From assembly GCA_015680685.1 (NCBI GenBank), contig MNCI01037629.1, positions 5,428 to 69,427 on the forward strand: a stretch of DNA of 64,000 bases. The letters are read 5' to 3'. Shown here piece after piece: positions 29,434-41,847 of this stretch. The translations under genes and the position numbers were made by a program. The notes under the pieces are model-generated. The model saw nothing but the letters and a program-made list of their open reading frames with translations, was not told the origin of the DNA and ran no database searches. Source of the stretch: Gnetum montanum. Taxonomy: Eukaryota > Streptophyta > Gnetopsida > Gnetales > Gnetaceae. The number at the start of each line of letters is the position of its first letter. Within the stretch, counting starts at the first letter, position 1.

Positions 29434-30484
29434 GCATGCCATATGCTCTCCGTCGGGATTAGTCAGATTATCTAACACCCGATTATGCCTTCTGTAAGTT
29501 TGGGGGTGACTGTAGGACGCTATTTTTTCATAACAATGTTCCTTTGTCTTATGAGATAATGAATTTTTGCCCTTTGGATTTTTTTTTTAGCATTGTTGGT
29601 GGAAGATGCAGGGTAGAGATTAGTAAAATGCTTGCTTTTCACATTACGTGGGTTTGAGCTTTGTGCACTTATTCAAAAAGATTAGGCTTTTGCTCATCTA
29701 ATGACCCTCTCTAACCTCATTTAATAATATAAATATTTTAACTTCTTGAATCCTATAATCTAGCAAAATGCATTTTCTATTGTAAACATGTTAACTTTGA
29801 GTTGGCTTAGTACAAGGTATTATGTGTAAATATTATTTTTGCTAATTTTTACCATTTAAATTCCAGGATTATGATAGATGCAACAACAAACTATGTTGTA
29901 TGGATTTGTTATTTTGAGTTAGTGTTGTCTAACAGTTTAGCCTACGAGGCCATGGGAGAAAAAAGCTATGCAAGTTAACCAACTAGCCAATGACCCCATG
30001 CTAAGGTTCTATTTAATTATTTAACTCAAAATTGAAATTAAATTTATCCTTGAACCCTTCAATGATATTATTGTTATCATCATTATCATCATAGCTTTTT
30101 GCTTACATGAAAAGCTAGATCTTTGGTTATTTGCAATTTCTTCATATCATCTTTAATTATTTTTTCCCATGTTTGTTTTGTTATTATTGTTTTATACTAA
30201 TATCAATTGTAATTTGCATATATACAAAAGGTCCTATTAATTTGAATACTTGCAAAACTATTCTAATCATCTTGTGTACTTCAATCGAAAGGAATTATCT
30301 ATTGAAAAAATATCAATTCAAATTACTTTGATTCTATTTTATGCTCTTAAAAAATAGAATTGAAAAACCTCAAAAATAAATGATATACATTGAATTTTAA
30401 AATGCCTATATTACCAAGAAATGGGATAAAAATTTACTAAAACTATATTATACTTAATAAATCTTAGTAAAACAATTCAATGTC
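29434..30484. other. Intergenic between MCM3 and element C
   Basis: AT-rich. No gene recognised; near 29676-29700 there is a short inverted match to the MCM3 intron repeats. Confidence 0.4.
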
Positions 30485-30489
30485 AATTT

Positions 30490-31339
30490 TGGTGAGCTGT
30501 GATATCGGGGTTGCGATATCACATCCGCGATATCGAGTACACGATATCGGAGCCTTCCAAGTGATATCAAACATCTGATATCGAGGCCTATCTTATCACC
30601 TATAAATAAGAGGTGGGCGCACTTGGTTTGGCAATAGTTAGTTAATTTAGTCTTAGTCCCTGACCCGAACTCTTACCTTTTTCCCTTCTCAGAGTTAGAA
30701 TTATTTTTAAGTGCCTACAGTAGGAGTCATAAAGCAAATGGATCTTTATTCAAGCATTATGTACCTGAGCACACCTTGCGGCCAGAAATAAAGACGAACT
30801 TTGTGATAAACCTTGTAGCATTCAGAATAGCTTATTTAATGTTATTTACAATTATTTAATGCTTTCCTTAGTTAATTAATGTTCTCTCTCTCTCACCTTG
30901 TTAACTCTCCCAAGTAAGCACACTCAATACGACCACTTCAAGCATGCGTGGAATACTTGGTAACCCAGTAACGATTAGCGTTTGGTAATCCCAGTAGTGT
31001 TGCACTTGTTCAGGATGTGTATGGCAAGTGGGAACGAATGTTGGTGTTAGGACTAGTTAGAGCATAGTCGATTAGTTAAATTAAACTAGTTACTTAATTA
31101 GTTCACTTCTCCCTTTGTAGCACCAGGACATAAAACATAAAAATATATAAAAATCATATACCTCAAGTTTACTTAACCATACAATCACACTATACAAATA
31201 AGCTTGGGAAGACAATGATTGACTAACTCGTCCGGGTTCTATAAAGGTGCATAAGCACTTAGTCCTTAGAATTCAACCGGATCGTGTGTGTACGCTCGTA
31301 TTTGTATGGTTGAGCGTAAGAATACCTCGCCGCTCATCA
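30490..31339 (+). repeat. 5' LTR of element C (850 bp)
   Basis: Starts TGGTGAGC (the 3' LTR keeps TGATGAGC) and ends CTCATCA. The first 110 bases hold six GATATC palindromes in a short repeating array, then TATAAATA at 30601-30608. Compared with the 3' LTR, one extra array unit of about 14 bases is present. Confidence 0.9.
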
Positions 31340-31340
31340 T

Positions 31341-31359
31341 TGGCACCATTGCCAAGGAC
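31341..31359 (+). promoter_or_regulatory. Primer-binding site of element C
   Basis: TGGCACCATTGCCAAGGAC begins one base after the LTR. It matches the complement of the 3' end of plant tRNA-Asp (TGGCGCCGTTGCCGGGGA, from memory) with a few transitions. Confidence 0.75.
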
Positions 31360-31469
31360 TTTGTTGTTTGTGTGCTAGCTAGAACTTAGGAAATCTTCCC
31401 ATCGTTGAAACAAACCCTTAGGGTTGGTTATCTTACAATTATTGAAACGAAAAGTATTGCACACTGAAT

Positions 31470-33850
31470 AGACAATTACGTCTCCTTCTTCTTACAAGAG
31501 TGTTTCACCGCCTAGGTCTAATACAGGGAACAATCGAAGGCATAGTATACATGATGATCCGCCAGTCCCCCAATAGTTTCGTGTGGTATACATTCATCCC
31601 AATGAGTATATACCAAACTTTACCTTTATCCTCCACCAAGATGAACAACTGCATTGGCGTGATTTAGAAGGTAACATAGTGTTACCTCCCAATCGCTCAG
31701 TCCTAGGCATGCTCCTTTGTGCTCTCACATGAATTGATATGTAGCACTTACAAGAAAAGTACGTTGTGCATGATCATGACTTGAGAGAGTATCGACCCAC
31801 GGAGGCATAATGTCAAAGGGATCTACAACAGGAGAGACGTTATGAATCCATGAAGGGGAAGTTGTCTCAGAATGTCCTGTATGTCATAAGTGAAAATGAG
31901 GGTCATGAACCTGCCTCAGGAAATCTCCTACATAATGATGTTCCTCTTGTTGACTTCGGTTAAGGGATGGTGTATCAAAATCTTCACTCAACTATCCATA
32001 ACTTGGATTTTGGTACTGACAAACACAAAGGGTCTGAAAAAGGAACACAAGATGGACATTCTGATCATAACCGCGATTGAGGCCACAACCACCAAAGAGA
32101 ACGAAGCAGGCACCATCATGGTGATAGTCCTCCTTCTTCTTCACCTTCATCATCTCCTTTACCCTCTCCTTTAGGATTTGGAAGCAGTAGCAAGGAAAAA
32201 GACCTTGAGGATAACGGTAAGTGAAATAGGAATCATAGACAAAGCAACCAAGAAAGGGGACGAGGGCATTCTAGAGAAACTCATCATGAAAAGAGGAAGA
32301 CTAGGGAACAACATAGGCATCATAGATGCCATAAACAGTACAATCACGATGAACCCCTACTCACTACCTAAAGTATGTTAGATATAACTAAGGTTGTTAG
32401 AATCCCAACAAGGCATCAAAAACATAGTAGGATTAAAAGATTGAACATGAACAATATCCCACGATTTAAAGGGGGATACAACGCTGATCCTCAAAATCAT
32501 TTGTAAGCATTTCACAATGCATGTGCCTTGTGAAACATAGAAAACGAGTGGCAAAAACTCAAGTTGTTTCCATGGACATTGATCAAGGAAGCGAAAAGTT
32601 GGTACCGATCCTTAGAACCGAAGTCCATTCGCTGATGGAGTACCATGTTAGAACTATTCAACGATAAGTATCAAACGTACTCCTGAGTGTCCAACCTGTG
32701 AAAGCAAATCCAAGGATGGAAACAAAAAGGACATGAACCCTTGGATGCTACCATAGGCTAATATTATGCACTATTACATCATTGCCTAGGCCATGGTTAC
32801 TTACAAAGGGAACAACTATGTCATCTCGTAGATGGGCTTAGGCACAAAATGCGAAGAACCCTTGGGACTTATGCCCAAGGAAGGCTATTTGAGCTTAGGG
32901 CCCATCAAGTACAAAGATTGTTGGAGCAAGTTGCTAAAGAGGAAGGTGAGTTAAGGAAAAGAGAGAGTGTGGAAGAATATAACAGAGATCCTTCCCTCCG
33001 AAAGAAGGGAGTTAGATTTTGTGAGGATAAAGAAGAGTCACCACTTGAAGATATGGTGAATGGGAAAACCTTACCCTTTCAAAAACTTACATCAGAAGTA
33101 TCGGCAAAGGTGGACTAAATGTGGGACTTCCTAGATAATAGATTTCAAACAGTTCTCAAAATAGTAGAGGAGTCTAGAGAGGAACGTAGTGATCGAGAAA
33201 GGAGAAAAAAGAGTGAAGTTGAATATGCATGTAACAAAGATAAGGGCAAAGCTGTCATCATCGAAGAGGTTGTGGATTTGGATACAGATAATGATGGTGG
33301 ATGTGAGATATGCCAGTATGACCATCTTAAGGGATGTTGCCCTGTAATCTCACATCTGCAAGATTCTGAGATGTATGCACTCAACCCACGATTAAACAAA
33401 AGGCAAACATCCCGAAGGTTACCTTATCCCCAAGGTAACCCAAGGCAGTTCCACCAACCCTTGATGTATTATCCAAGTGGAACTCCACCACAACCAAATA
33501 AGTAGTATCAATAGTGGCAGCACCCACAATCATGGGGAATGCCACCACCACATCAACAATACCCTTACTATTAACCTGACCTGTATGGATACTACATACA
33601 GCAACCAATCTCTCCATGTGACTCTACTAGTCACGTTGCTTCCCAACCTCACTACCAAGCCCATGAGTATTAGAGAACTCCTTCTCCTAGGGATGATGTT
33701 CCACAAACATACTATCATTCTCATCTAGCTGCATCTCTTCCACCCTTAACTCCATTACCACCTGCTCTAGCCACGCAGGGTGAGCTCCCTGCCTAGCAGC
33801 AACAATGTAACGCTATAAGGGCTGTTAATCCTCACCCTACTATTGGTTCG
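31470..33850 (+). pseudogene. Gag of element C, decayed
   Basis: Blocks in order: N-terminal region (about 31600-31850), the NNIPRFKGGYN block near 32445-32480, RRTLGTYAQGRLFEL...EEGELRKRES (32849-33118), a matrix/capsid-like region with EERSDRERRKK, and a C-x2-C-x3-H-x3-C knuckle (CEICQYDHLKGC, about 33303-33340). A Pro/Gln/Tyr-rich tail follows. Element D gag has the same blocks in order. There is no clear start codon where element D has MDHLTSN, and several stops (mostly TAG) interrupt the frame. Confidence 0.75.
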
Positions 33851-34089
33851 GACAACTGCGTAAAGAAGAGACCTTTCTTTAAGACCAATAGTCCAACCAA
33901 GTTCTTGCAGTCACAAGCAGCTAACTCTCCAAAGGCCTCACCATCATCTGAAACTTTGGAACTCCCTTCAAACCAAAGGCCACATTCAACGCATACGATC
34001 ATGTTGATGCATGTCATTACTAATTGGATTAAGGTTGGCCATCTTCCTAGGAAATTCTCTGATCCTAGGAGTCCTCTTATATATTTACA

Positions 34090-37000
34090 AATCATTGGGA
34101 ATCAACCTTGCAAGGCTCTTTTGGATTCAGGTTTTGGTATCAACTTAATCTCTCAAGAAATGTACAAGGCCTGGAACCTGCCTCCACTAAAAAAGAGTAA
34201 CATTTGTTTAGTGTTTGTGGATGGTCATATCTAGCCAACTTCCTAGTGATTCAAGTCAACAATTGTAAAGGGGACTTCCCTATCATAATGGGAAAAGCAT
34301 GGCTAAGCACAATTGACGCACGCTTAGAAATACGTGATCTTTTCCTAGAGATATCAAAGGAAAATACATTTGGAAAGATCGAAAAGAAGAAAGTTCCATG
34401 CATCACATATAGTGACACAAGGTGTAATTGCGTGCAGAAGTCCTGGTTCGTACAACGTGTAACATTGCCTACATGCAACCAGTGTGCACAAGTAACTAAC
34501 ATACAAAGGTGCCTGTATGCGGTAGCCACAAAACAGGAAGGCACCTAGTGGCTAACAGCTGACCAAGAGAGCAACTCAACTATATGCATGAAACCAACGA
34601 AGGTTTTGACTTGTGCTTACATCGATAGCATAGACACATTAGAGCAAGTCCATTACCAATTTCTAAGTCTCGACATTGAAAATATCAATTGGGAAAAGTT
34701 GAAAATCCTTGACAACTTTAAGCAAGAGCCCCTGGAGTTAAAATCATTGCCCATCAGTATGGAGTACACATTCCTCAAAAATGGAAAATCAGTAATTATT
34801 AATGCTAAGCTCGCTCCTCAACAAAAAGAGGGGCTGCTGAAAATGGTGAACAAATGGTCGAAAGCCTTTTCTTGGTCATACCCCGAATTAACTAGACCCT
34901 AGGATATGCCAACATAGAATTTACACTGACCCCTCCATGAAGCCTCGATGAGAACCACAGAGGCAATTGAACCCAAAACTTAAGAAAGTGGTTAAGGAAG
35001 AAATTGAATAGCTTCTAAAAGCTAGGTTCATCTACCCCATTTCTGATAGCAAATGGGTTAGTCCACTAGTTATTATGCCTAAAAAGGGAGGTAAATGGAG
35101 GGTGTGTATAGACTTTAGGCTACTAAACATGACAACATTCAAAGACCACTTTCCATTGCCATTCATCAACCAAGTCTTAGACACCATTGTAGGGCCTTAC
35201 TACTATAGTTTTCTGGATGGATACATTGGATACAACCAAATCCAAATAGCATTAGAAGACCAAGCCAAGACCATGTTCACAAGTTCTTAGGGGACATTTG
35301 CATACAAATAGATGTCGTTTGGCTTGTGCAATGCTCCTGCAATGTTTTAACATTTGGTTCTAAGTATCTTTCAGTAGCAAATGGGGAATGGTGTAGAAGT
35401 CTTCATGGATGATTTCTCCACCTACAGAGTGAACTTTGATCAAGCATTGGACTGATTAGAGCAAGTACTAAAACGATGTGTTGAAACCAATTTAAGGCTC
35501 AATTGGCAAAAAGCCATTTAATGGTCCAAGAAGGTGTAGTATTAAGGCATAAGATTTCACAAATAGGGATAGAGGTAGACCCCAAAAATATTAAAGTCAT
35601 CCAAGGAATCATGCGTCAACCTGAAATTGTAAAAGACATCTAATCATTCCTTCAACACATTGGCTATTATAGAAGATTCATAGAGAACTTTTCAAGGGTT
35701 GCAAACCATTGGTTGAACTAATGAAAAAGGACATACCTTTCAAATGGACTAGAGAGTGTGAGTTAGCTTTTCAAACTTTAAAACAGAAGCTTGTAGAAAC
35801 ACCTATTCTACAAGCTCCTGACTAGTCCAAGCCATTCCATATAATGACTGACGCATCCAACTTTGCCTTAGGAGCCATACTCATGCAGTTAGATGACCAG
35901 AAATGACCCTATTACATTCATTACGTGAGTTGAAGTATTTCTGGTGCATAGCTTAACTACACCACAATAGAAAAAGAGTTAATGGCTATGGTGTTTGGAC
36001 TAGATAAGTTTAGGCACTATGTATTGGGCTATAAGGTATTTGTACATACAGACCATAGTGCAATTCGGTTCCTGCTGAATAAACCAACAGTGAGCCCTCA
36101 TATCATACGATGGCTTGTAATCTTACAAGAGTTCGATCTGATGATGATAGATCATAAAGGCATCGAGAACATTGTTGCTAATCATTTATCTCAATTAAGA
36201 TGGGACAATAAAGAGGATGAATATCCACTTTCTGATCACTTTCGTAATGAATTTCTCTTTGCAGGTGTAGTAAATAATCAATTAACCATGGAAATAAATT
36301 GGTATAGTAGCATTCTTACCTATCTCCTTATACAAGAAACATCACAAGAGTTAGACGTTAAAAAGAAATAGCAGTTTCTACACTGAACCAAGTATTTCAT
36401 GGAAATCAACAGGCATCTTTATAAGGTATGCTCCGATGGCTTGGTTTGATGGTGTGTTCCTGATGTAGATCAATTATGAGTTCTCCAAGATGCTCATGGG
36501 GGTCCTTGTGGGGGTCATTATGCTAGGAGACGAATAACCATTAAAATCTTGCTTACAGGATATTATTGGCCTACATTGTTCCGGGATGCTCATCATTTCG
36601 TCCAATCTTGTGGGTACTGCCAACGTGATAGGGAAATGACTACTAGGATGGAGGGTCCACAATAATGGATTCAACCTTTAGAACACTTCGACATATGGGG
36701 AATTGATTTTATGGGGCCTATTACACCAATGTCCAATGAAAAAGCTTACATTGTCATTGTCGTTGACTACTTTACAAAGTGGGCAAAAGCAGTGGCTGTT
36801 ATGGACTATACATCATCTACCGCTACATGATTTGTTTAACAATAAATCGTTAACAGGTTTGGTGTGCCTTGTGCACTTATTTCAGATAATGGTACACATT
36901 TTACGAGCGCAACTTTTCAAAAGTTGATGTAACGCTTAGGAGTTGAACACAAACTAACTACATCATACCACCCTCAAGTGAATGGTCAAGTCGAAGTAAC

Positions 37001-37649
37001 CAATAGGTAGATTATGAAAATATTGACAAGAACCATTAGCAATTACAGGTGAGACTAGAGCACCAAACTGAACGATGCTCTCTGGGCATACCGCTTCACA
37101 TGGAAACTCCCTATAGGCTACTCTCCCTATAAGTTAGTGTACGGAAAACTCTCAATGCTTCCTATTCAAGCAAAACTCTGTATACTATCTAGGGCATGTG
37201 ATCTCAACCTTGACCTTAATCTAGCACAAAAAGAATGGTTAATGAACCTTAACTTGCTAAATGAGAATCAATTAGTCACCCTGTCATCTAATGAATTGCA
37301 TAAGGCTTTTAATAAACGACGTCATGACTTGAAAATTAGAAAAGTTAAGTATCAACTGGGAGATAAGGTTCTTTATTGGAACCCCACACATGTGCCACAA
37401 CACACTAAATTTCAAATGCTGTGGGAAGGGCCTTATATTATTCATGCAACTTTTCTTTCAAGAGCCATGATGATTTACAAACCTGATAGCTTAGATAAGA
37501 AATTGTTGATCAACATCCAACAAACCAAACCTTTCCATGAGCCTAGAATAGCCAATACCAATACTACCTCTATTGGTGGACAACCTTGCTCACTATTTTG
37601 GATCTCCTCCCTCCAACTCAGTCGTGGGGGAGAGGGCCACCAATGCTAA
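34090..37649 (+). pseudogene. Pol of element C: protease, RT, RNase H, integrase, decayed
   Basis: Protease ALLDSGFGINLIS (about 34108-34155) with FPIIMGKAWLS downstream. RT from about 34980: GGKWRVCIDFRLLNM, FLDGYIGYNQIQ and the catalytic VEVFMDDFS (about 35390-35420). RNase H: KELMAMVFGLDKFRHYVLGY and FVHTDHSAIRFLL (35970-36085). Integrase: YYWPTLF.DA and CQRD of the zinc region, then WGIDFMGPI, VDYFTKWAKAV and LISDNGTHF. The C-terminal WEGPYII (GPY/F) lies near 37420, and pol ends LSRGGEGHQC at 37649. In-frame stops and frameshifts make it non-functional. The 71- to 170-codon open stretches here are pieces of this one polyprotein. Confidence 0.85.
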
Positions 37650-39515
37650 TCATTCTCAGCCCTCAGTTCCTTTTGTATTTTTGTTTTACACATTTTTTCA
37701 TATTTACTTATTTTTTATTTTACACCATCGTTACCATTTTTACTATTTCTTTATTTGTTTGATTTACTTTTATTCATCATACAATAACTGCTCATGATGG
37801 TGGATTGTCCTATAATGGTGTTGATTGTTAATGTTTGGTTTTTACCTTTGATTTTCAATGTTGATACTAAGATATGGTTTCTTTTGATAAAATAAGCAAT
37901 GAGTCCACGTCATCCATTCATCCATTAAACTCTATGGTTTCCCTTTGTTTGGAAGTGTACTATCCCTTTTTCCTAAGAAAAACTTATTAATGAACTAGTG
38001 GCTTAGTACTTTTCGAACCAAGGAAAGATTCAAATGGATTGAAAAGGGTGTGACTTCAAGGGGATTCGACGCATTTGTGCTGACTATTCTCTTGGGTACT
38101 TGGATTCTTTTCATGAGCCTTTTGCCATTCCGCTATTCACCAAATATCAAGAAGTTGAATGAATCTAAATAAGTCTTTGCATGGTGTGGTTCTCACAAAA
38201 AAAAAAACTAGTGGGAATTCAAAGCACACCCCTTAGACATAATAAAGAAACATGGGCTGCAACCACTAGTTATGGCACCAAAAAGACATGTTACCATGCT
38301 TGACAGTTCCCTCTAACAAAGGCTCTTTCTCGCTTCCTGCTTCCCTATCTTTCTCTCCTTGGAATGGTGGTGAATCGATGGATGCATTGTTGTTGCTTTA
38401 TGAGGATGGGTTGGTCAAATGTATTGATGCAAGGTCACTGGATGTGGTTGATGAGTCTAAACTTGGGATGAATTTTATTTAGTCACCTTAACCACATAAT
38501 ACACAAGGGAATCTACACAACCTTGCTCTTGGGATTCCATTCCATTTCCTCCTCTCCTTCCATATTTCTTCCCGTATTCCACCTCATTGCCGATTTTATG
38601 ATTAGTGTATGTCTTGGTTGATGCATTGTTAGTCTTCAGTAAACTCTTGTGGGTAAGTTCTTAACCATTATTTTCATATGTCATTCCGAGAGCCTACAGA
38701 CTCTTTGGTTTGTGGGTCTATCAGGGCATAAAAGGCATGGGCCTGCTTTGGGAAGGACCCACTGACATTCCTTTCTGGTACAATTGTTAAGTTGTTTTTC
38801 TTAAACATTCTTTGCAATCAACCATTTCTTGTTTCATCCCCATCCATGACATCAATTTTATTAGCTTCATCGTTGTTATTTCCCTCATCTTCATTGTTAC
38901 TTCAGTTTTTCCACCCTATTGCTACCAGAGGATCACTCTTAGTCGTGGGGGCCTTGTCATAAATTTTTCCATTCAATTACCCATCTCATCCCTTCACCTT
39001 AGGTAGTTATCAGTTAAAAACCTCTAACCTAGTATCTGCCATACCCATAACCCAGCCAATGCACTTATACTGAGGCAAGGTATCAACTGCATTCTGGCTT
39101 ATCTATCCTTGCTAATTTGTGACTGTGTTGTGTGTGCAGATGGTGATTACATGAACAATGGATTGGGATAGGAGGAAGCACTCGGGATGGACTGGAGTTG
39201 GAGCATTTACTTAAGGAACAAGTTTGGTCATGGGGCTATGGATGAACAATGGAATGCACATTTCTGACATCAGCAGCAACACACCTCATTTTCTTTTCTC
39301 TCACTCTTTCTCTTCAAGCTATCGAATGAGGGTTTGGATGTCATCTATGTATAGTGTTCAACACAATGGGCGTGAACACCAATGTTGTAATATGTTTGTC
39401 GATCCGTTCACCAGGCACTTTGAGTCAGTTATTCCCTGTTGCTGTCAATTCTCATTTAGTCAATAATCCCATAACTTCCCAATATTTTGTAAGGAACTCG
39501 AGAACGAGTTTTCAT
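37650..39515 (+). other. Post-pol spacer of element C, ORF2 missing
   Basis: Corresponds to the spacer between pol and ORF2 in element D (shared GAATTCAAAGCACACCCCTT, GCATGGTGTGGTTCT and TTAGTCGTGGGGG at 38939-38951). At 39129-39142 a TGTGTGTGCAG is followed directly by ATGG, as before ORF2 of element D, but the frame stops after four codons and no coiled-coil sequence follows. ORF2 was therefore deleted or replaced just downstream of its start. Confidence 0.55.
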
Positions 39516-39530
39516 TTAGTCGTGGGGGTA
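39516..39530 (+). promoter_or_regulatory. Polypurine tract of element C
   Basis: TTAGTCGTGGGGGTA abuts the 3' LTR. It is the third copy of this motif in the element. Confidence 0.8.
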
Positions 39531-40350
39531 TGATGAGCCGCGATATCACATCCATGATATCAGGTATGTGATATTGGAGCCTTCCAAGCGATATCAGACA
39601 TCCAATATCGGGGCCTATCTTATCGCCTATAAACAAGAAGCGGGCGCACTTGGTTTGGCAATAGTTAGTTAATTTAGTCTTAGTCCCTTACTTGAACTCT
39701 TACCTTTTTCCCTTATGAGAGTTAGAATTATTTCTAACTGCTCGTAGTAGGAGTCATAAAGCAAACGGATCTTTATTCGAGCATTATGTACTTGAGCACA
39801 CCTTGTGGCCAGAAATAAAGATGAACTTTGTGATAAACCTTGCAGCATTCATAATAGCTTATGTAATGTTATTTACAGTTATTTAATGCTTTCCTTAGTT
39901 ACTTAATGTTCTCTCTCACCTTGTTAACTTTCTCAAGTAAGCACACTCAGTACGACCACTTCGAGCATGCGTGGAACACTTGGTACCTAGTAATAATTAG
40001 CGTTTGGTAATCCCAGTAGTGTTGCACTGGTTTAGGATGTGTACGGTAAGTGGGAATGGATGCTGGTGTTAGGACTAGTTGATTAGTTAAATTAAACTAG
40101 TTACTTAATTAGTTCACTTCTCGCTTTGTAGCACCAGGACATAAAACATAAAAATATATAAAAATCATATACGTCAAGTTTACTTAACCATACAATTGCG
40201 CTATACAAGTAAGCTTGGGAAGACAATGATTGACTAACCCATTTGAGTTCTGTAAAGGTACATAAGCACTTAGTCCTTGGAATTCGACCGGATCATGCAT
40301 GTACACTCGTATTCGTATGGTTGAGCGTAGGGATACCTCACCGCTTATCA
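39531..40350 (+). repeat. 3' LTR of element C (820 bp)
   Basis: Starts TGATGAGCC and ends GCTTATCA (CTCATCA in the 5' LTR). Most differences from the 5' LTR are C/T or G/A transitions; the GATATC array is one unit shorter and the TATA box reads TATAAACA. Confidence 0.9.
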
Positions 40351-40355
40351 AATTT

Positions 40356-40788
40356 CAACAACATCATCTCTTCTGAAAACAATATCATCTATGAGAACAT
40401 AGCTCTATTGATAATTCCATTGTTTTGTACATAGCTATTGGTAAGTTTGGAGTTGTATTTAAGATACCATTCTAATAGCATCTAATGAGTTACAAGTTCA
40501 TATTGTGTTTGAAATACCATTATATTTTGCTTCTATTTTACAAAACTATTATGTTGACTATGTGGTCTTAAGGGTACATATAATCAAAGTTTTGTTCTAA
40601 CCACTCCTCCCTCCTATGTGATTTTGAAAAACAAATTTAAAAACACCCTTCCCTAGTAACTTGGTTTTCTCATTTTAAACTTTTGAAAGAAAATTTACAA
40701 TTGCATATGAATTACAATGGTTTATAAAAACATTAATAGTTTTCAAATAAGCTTAATTTTCTAATATTAGTAGTCCTAATATTAAATA
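40356..40788. other. AT-rich spacer between elements C and D
   Basis: About 430 bases of the DNA into which both elements inserted. No gene or repeat recognised. Confidence 0.5.
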
Positions 40789-40793
40789 CGTAC

Positions 40794-41700
40794 TGATGAA
40801 ATGTCAAAAGTCAATGCATTGACTGGGCCACGTTGACGTGGCCCCGTTGACGCAGCCACCTTGCGTTGACGGGGCCCCGTATACGCAACCCCCTTTGCCG
40901 AATCTATAAATATGAGGGCCTTCCGCCTCATTTAGGCATCTTTTGAGTAGATATAGCGAAGCTCTTGCAGTTTGCTCCTGCAAAAGATAGAATATTTTCC
41001 AAGTGTCCGCAGCAGGTGTATGAAAAGCGATCGAATCTTTATTCGAGCATTGATGTATCTGAGCCCATTGGCATGACAGCAATAAAGACGAACTGTTCAT
41101 GCAATCCTTGCAACATTTGGACTTAGTTGTTTCATGCATTTAATAATTTAAGATGTTTATGCTTTATTAATCATTTGTTTATGCTTTACTAGTTACTTGT
41201 CGATTATTTATGTTTTCATTATTATAATTTCAATCGTTAGTGTTCATTCGTAGTTTGTAAAAGACATAAGTACGACCATCTTGAACGTAATCCAAACACT
41301 TGGTAAACCTAGCGAAGCTTAACGTCTGGTAGCCCAGCAGTGGTAGGAAATGCTCAAAACGTGCTCGGAAGATGGGACCAGATGCTTATGCTAGGAGTAG
41401 TTAGGATATATACTAGGATAATTAGAGATTAGATAATAGTTATTCATTACTTTCATACCTCACTTAGTCGTCGAAAAAGATAATTAAAAAGATATAAAAA
41501 TCATTAGCCTTAGTCTCACTTAATCATCGCAATAGAACTTTACAAGTGCGATTAGGATGATAATGACCGTTCTAACCCAAGGTTTCACTGGTTAGAAGTC
41601 TGGTGCATGTTAAGTGCTTACAGTCTGTGGAGTTCAACCGGATCACGTGTGAACGCTCGTATTTGTATGGTTGAGTGTAGGGATACCTAGCTGCTCATCA
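40794..41700 (+). repeat. 5' LTR of element D (907 bp)
   Basis: TGATGAAATG ... GCTCATCA. U3 starts with an array of about 16-bp GC-rich units carrying GTTGACG or GTATACG next to GGGCC, then TATAAATA at 40905-40912. AATAAAGACGAAC near 41081 is shared with the LTRs of C. Confidence 0.93.
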
Positions 41701-41701
41701 T

Positions 41702-41720
41702 TGGCACCGTTGCCGGGGAC
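41702..41720 (+). promoter_or_regulatory. Primer-binding site of element D
   Basis: TGGCACCGTTGCCGGGGAC begins one base after the LTR. It differs at one place (A for G) from the complement of the 3' end of plant tRNA-Asp over 18 bases, the primer used by Athila-group elements. Confidence 0.85.
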
Positions 41721-41847
41721 TTGTTAGTCTTACATGCGTCATCTGACTTTAGTGAAATTATCATTTAAGTCGTTGGATCGGACCCAGGATAGAATTATCT
41801 TCGCATGCTAGGCAAATTTAAAGTTAATTATAAGATACACTGATAAT

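Larger units (their letters stand above)
30490..40350 (+). mobile_element. Athila-type LTR retrotransposon, full length but decayed (element C)
   Basis: 9.86-kb Ty3/gypsy element with both LTRs, a PBS, gag, protease, RT, RNase H, integrase and a PPT. It is flanked by the 5-bp target duplication AATTT (30485-30489 and 40351-40355). The tRNA-Asp-type PBS, the FMDDF RT motif, the absence of a chromodomain and strong likeness to Athila pol place it in the Athila branch. The LTRs differ by roughly 7-8 % by eye plus one repeat-unit indel, so the insertion is old. Stops and frameshifts run throughout. It lacks the ORF2 present in element D: only 1.9 kb lie between pol and the 3' LTR. Confidence 0.92.
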
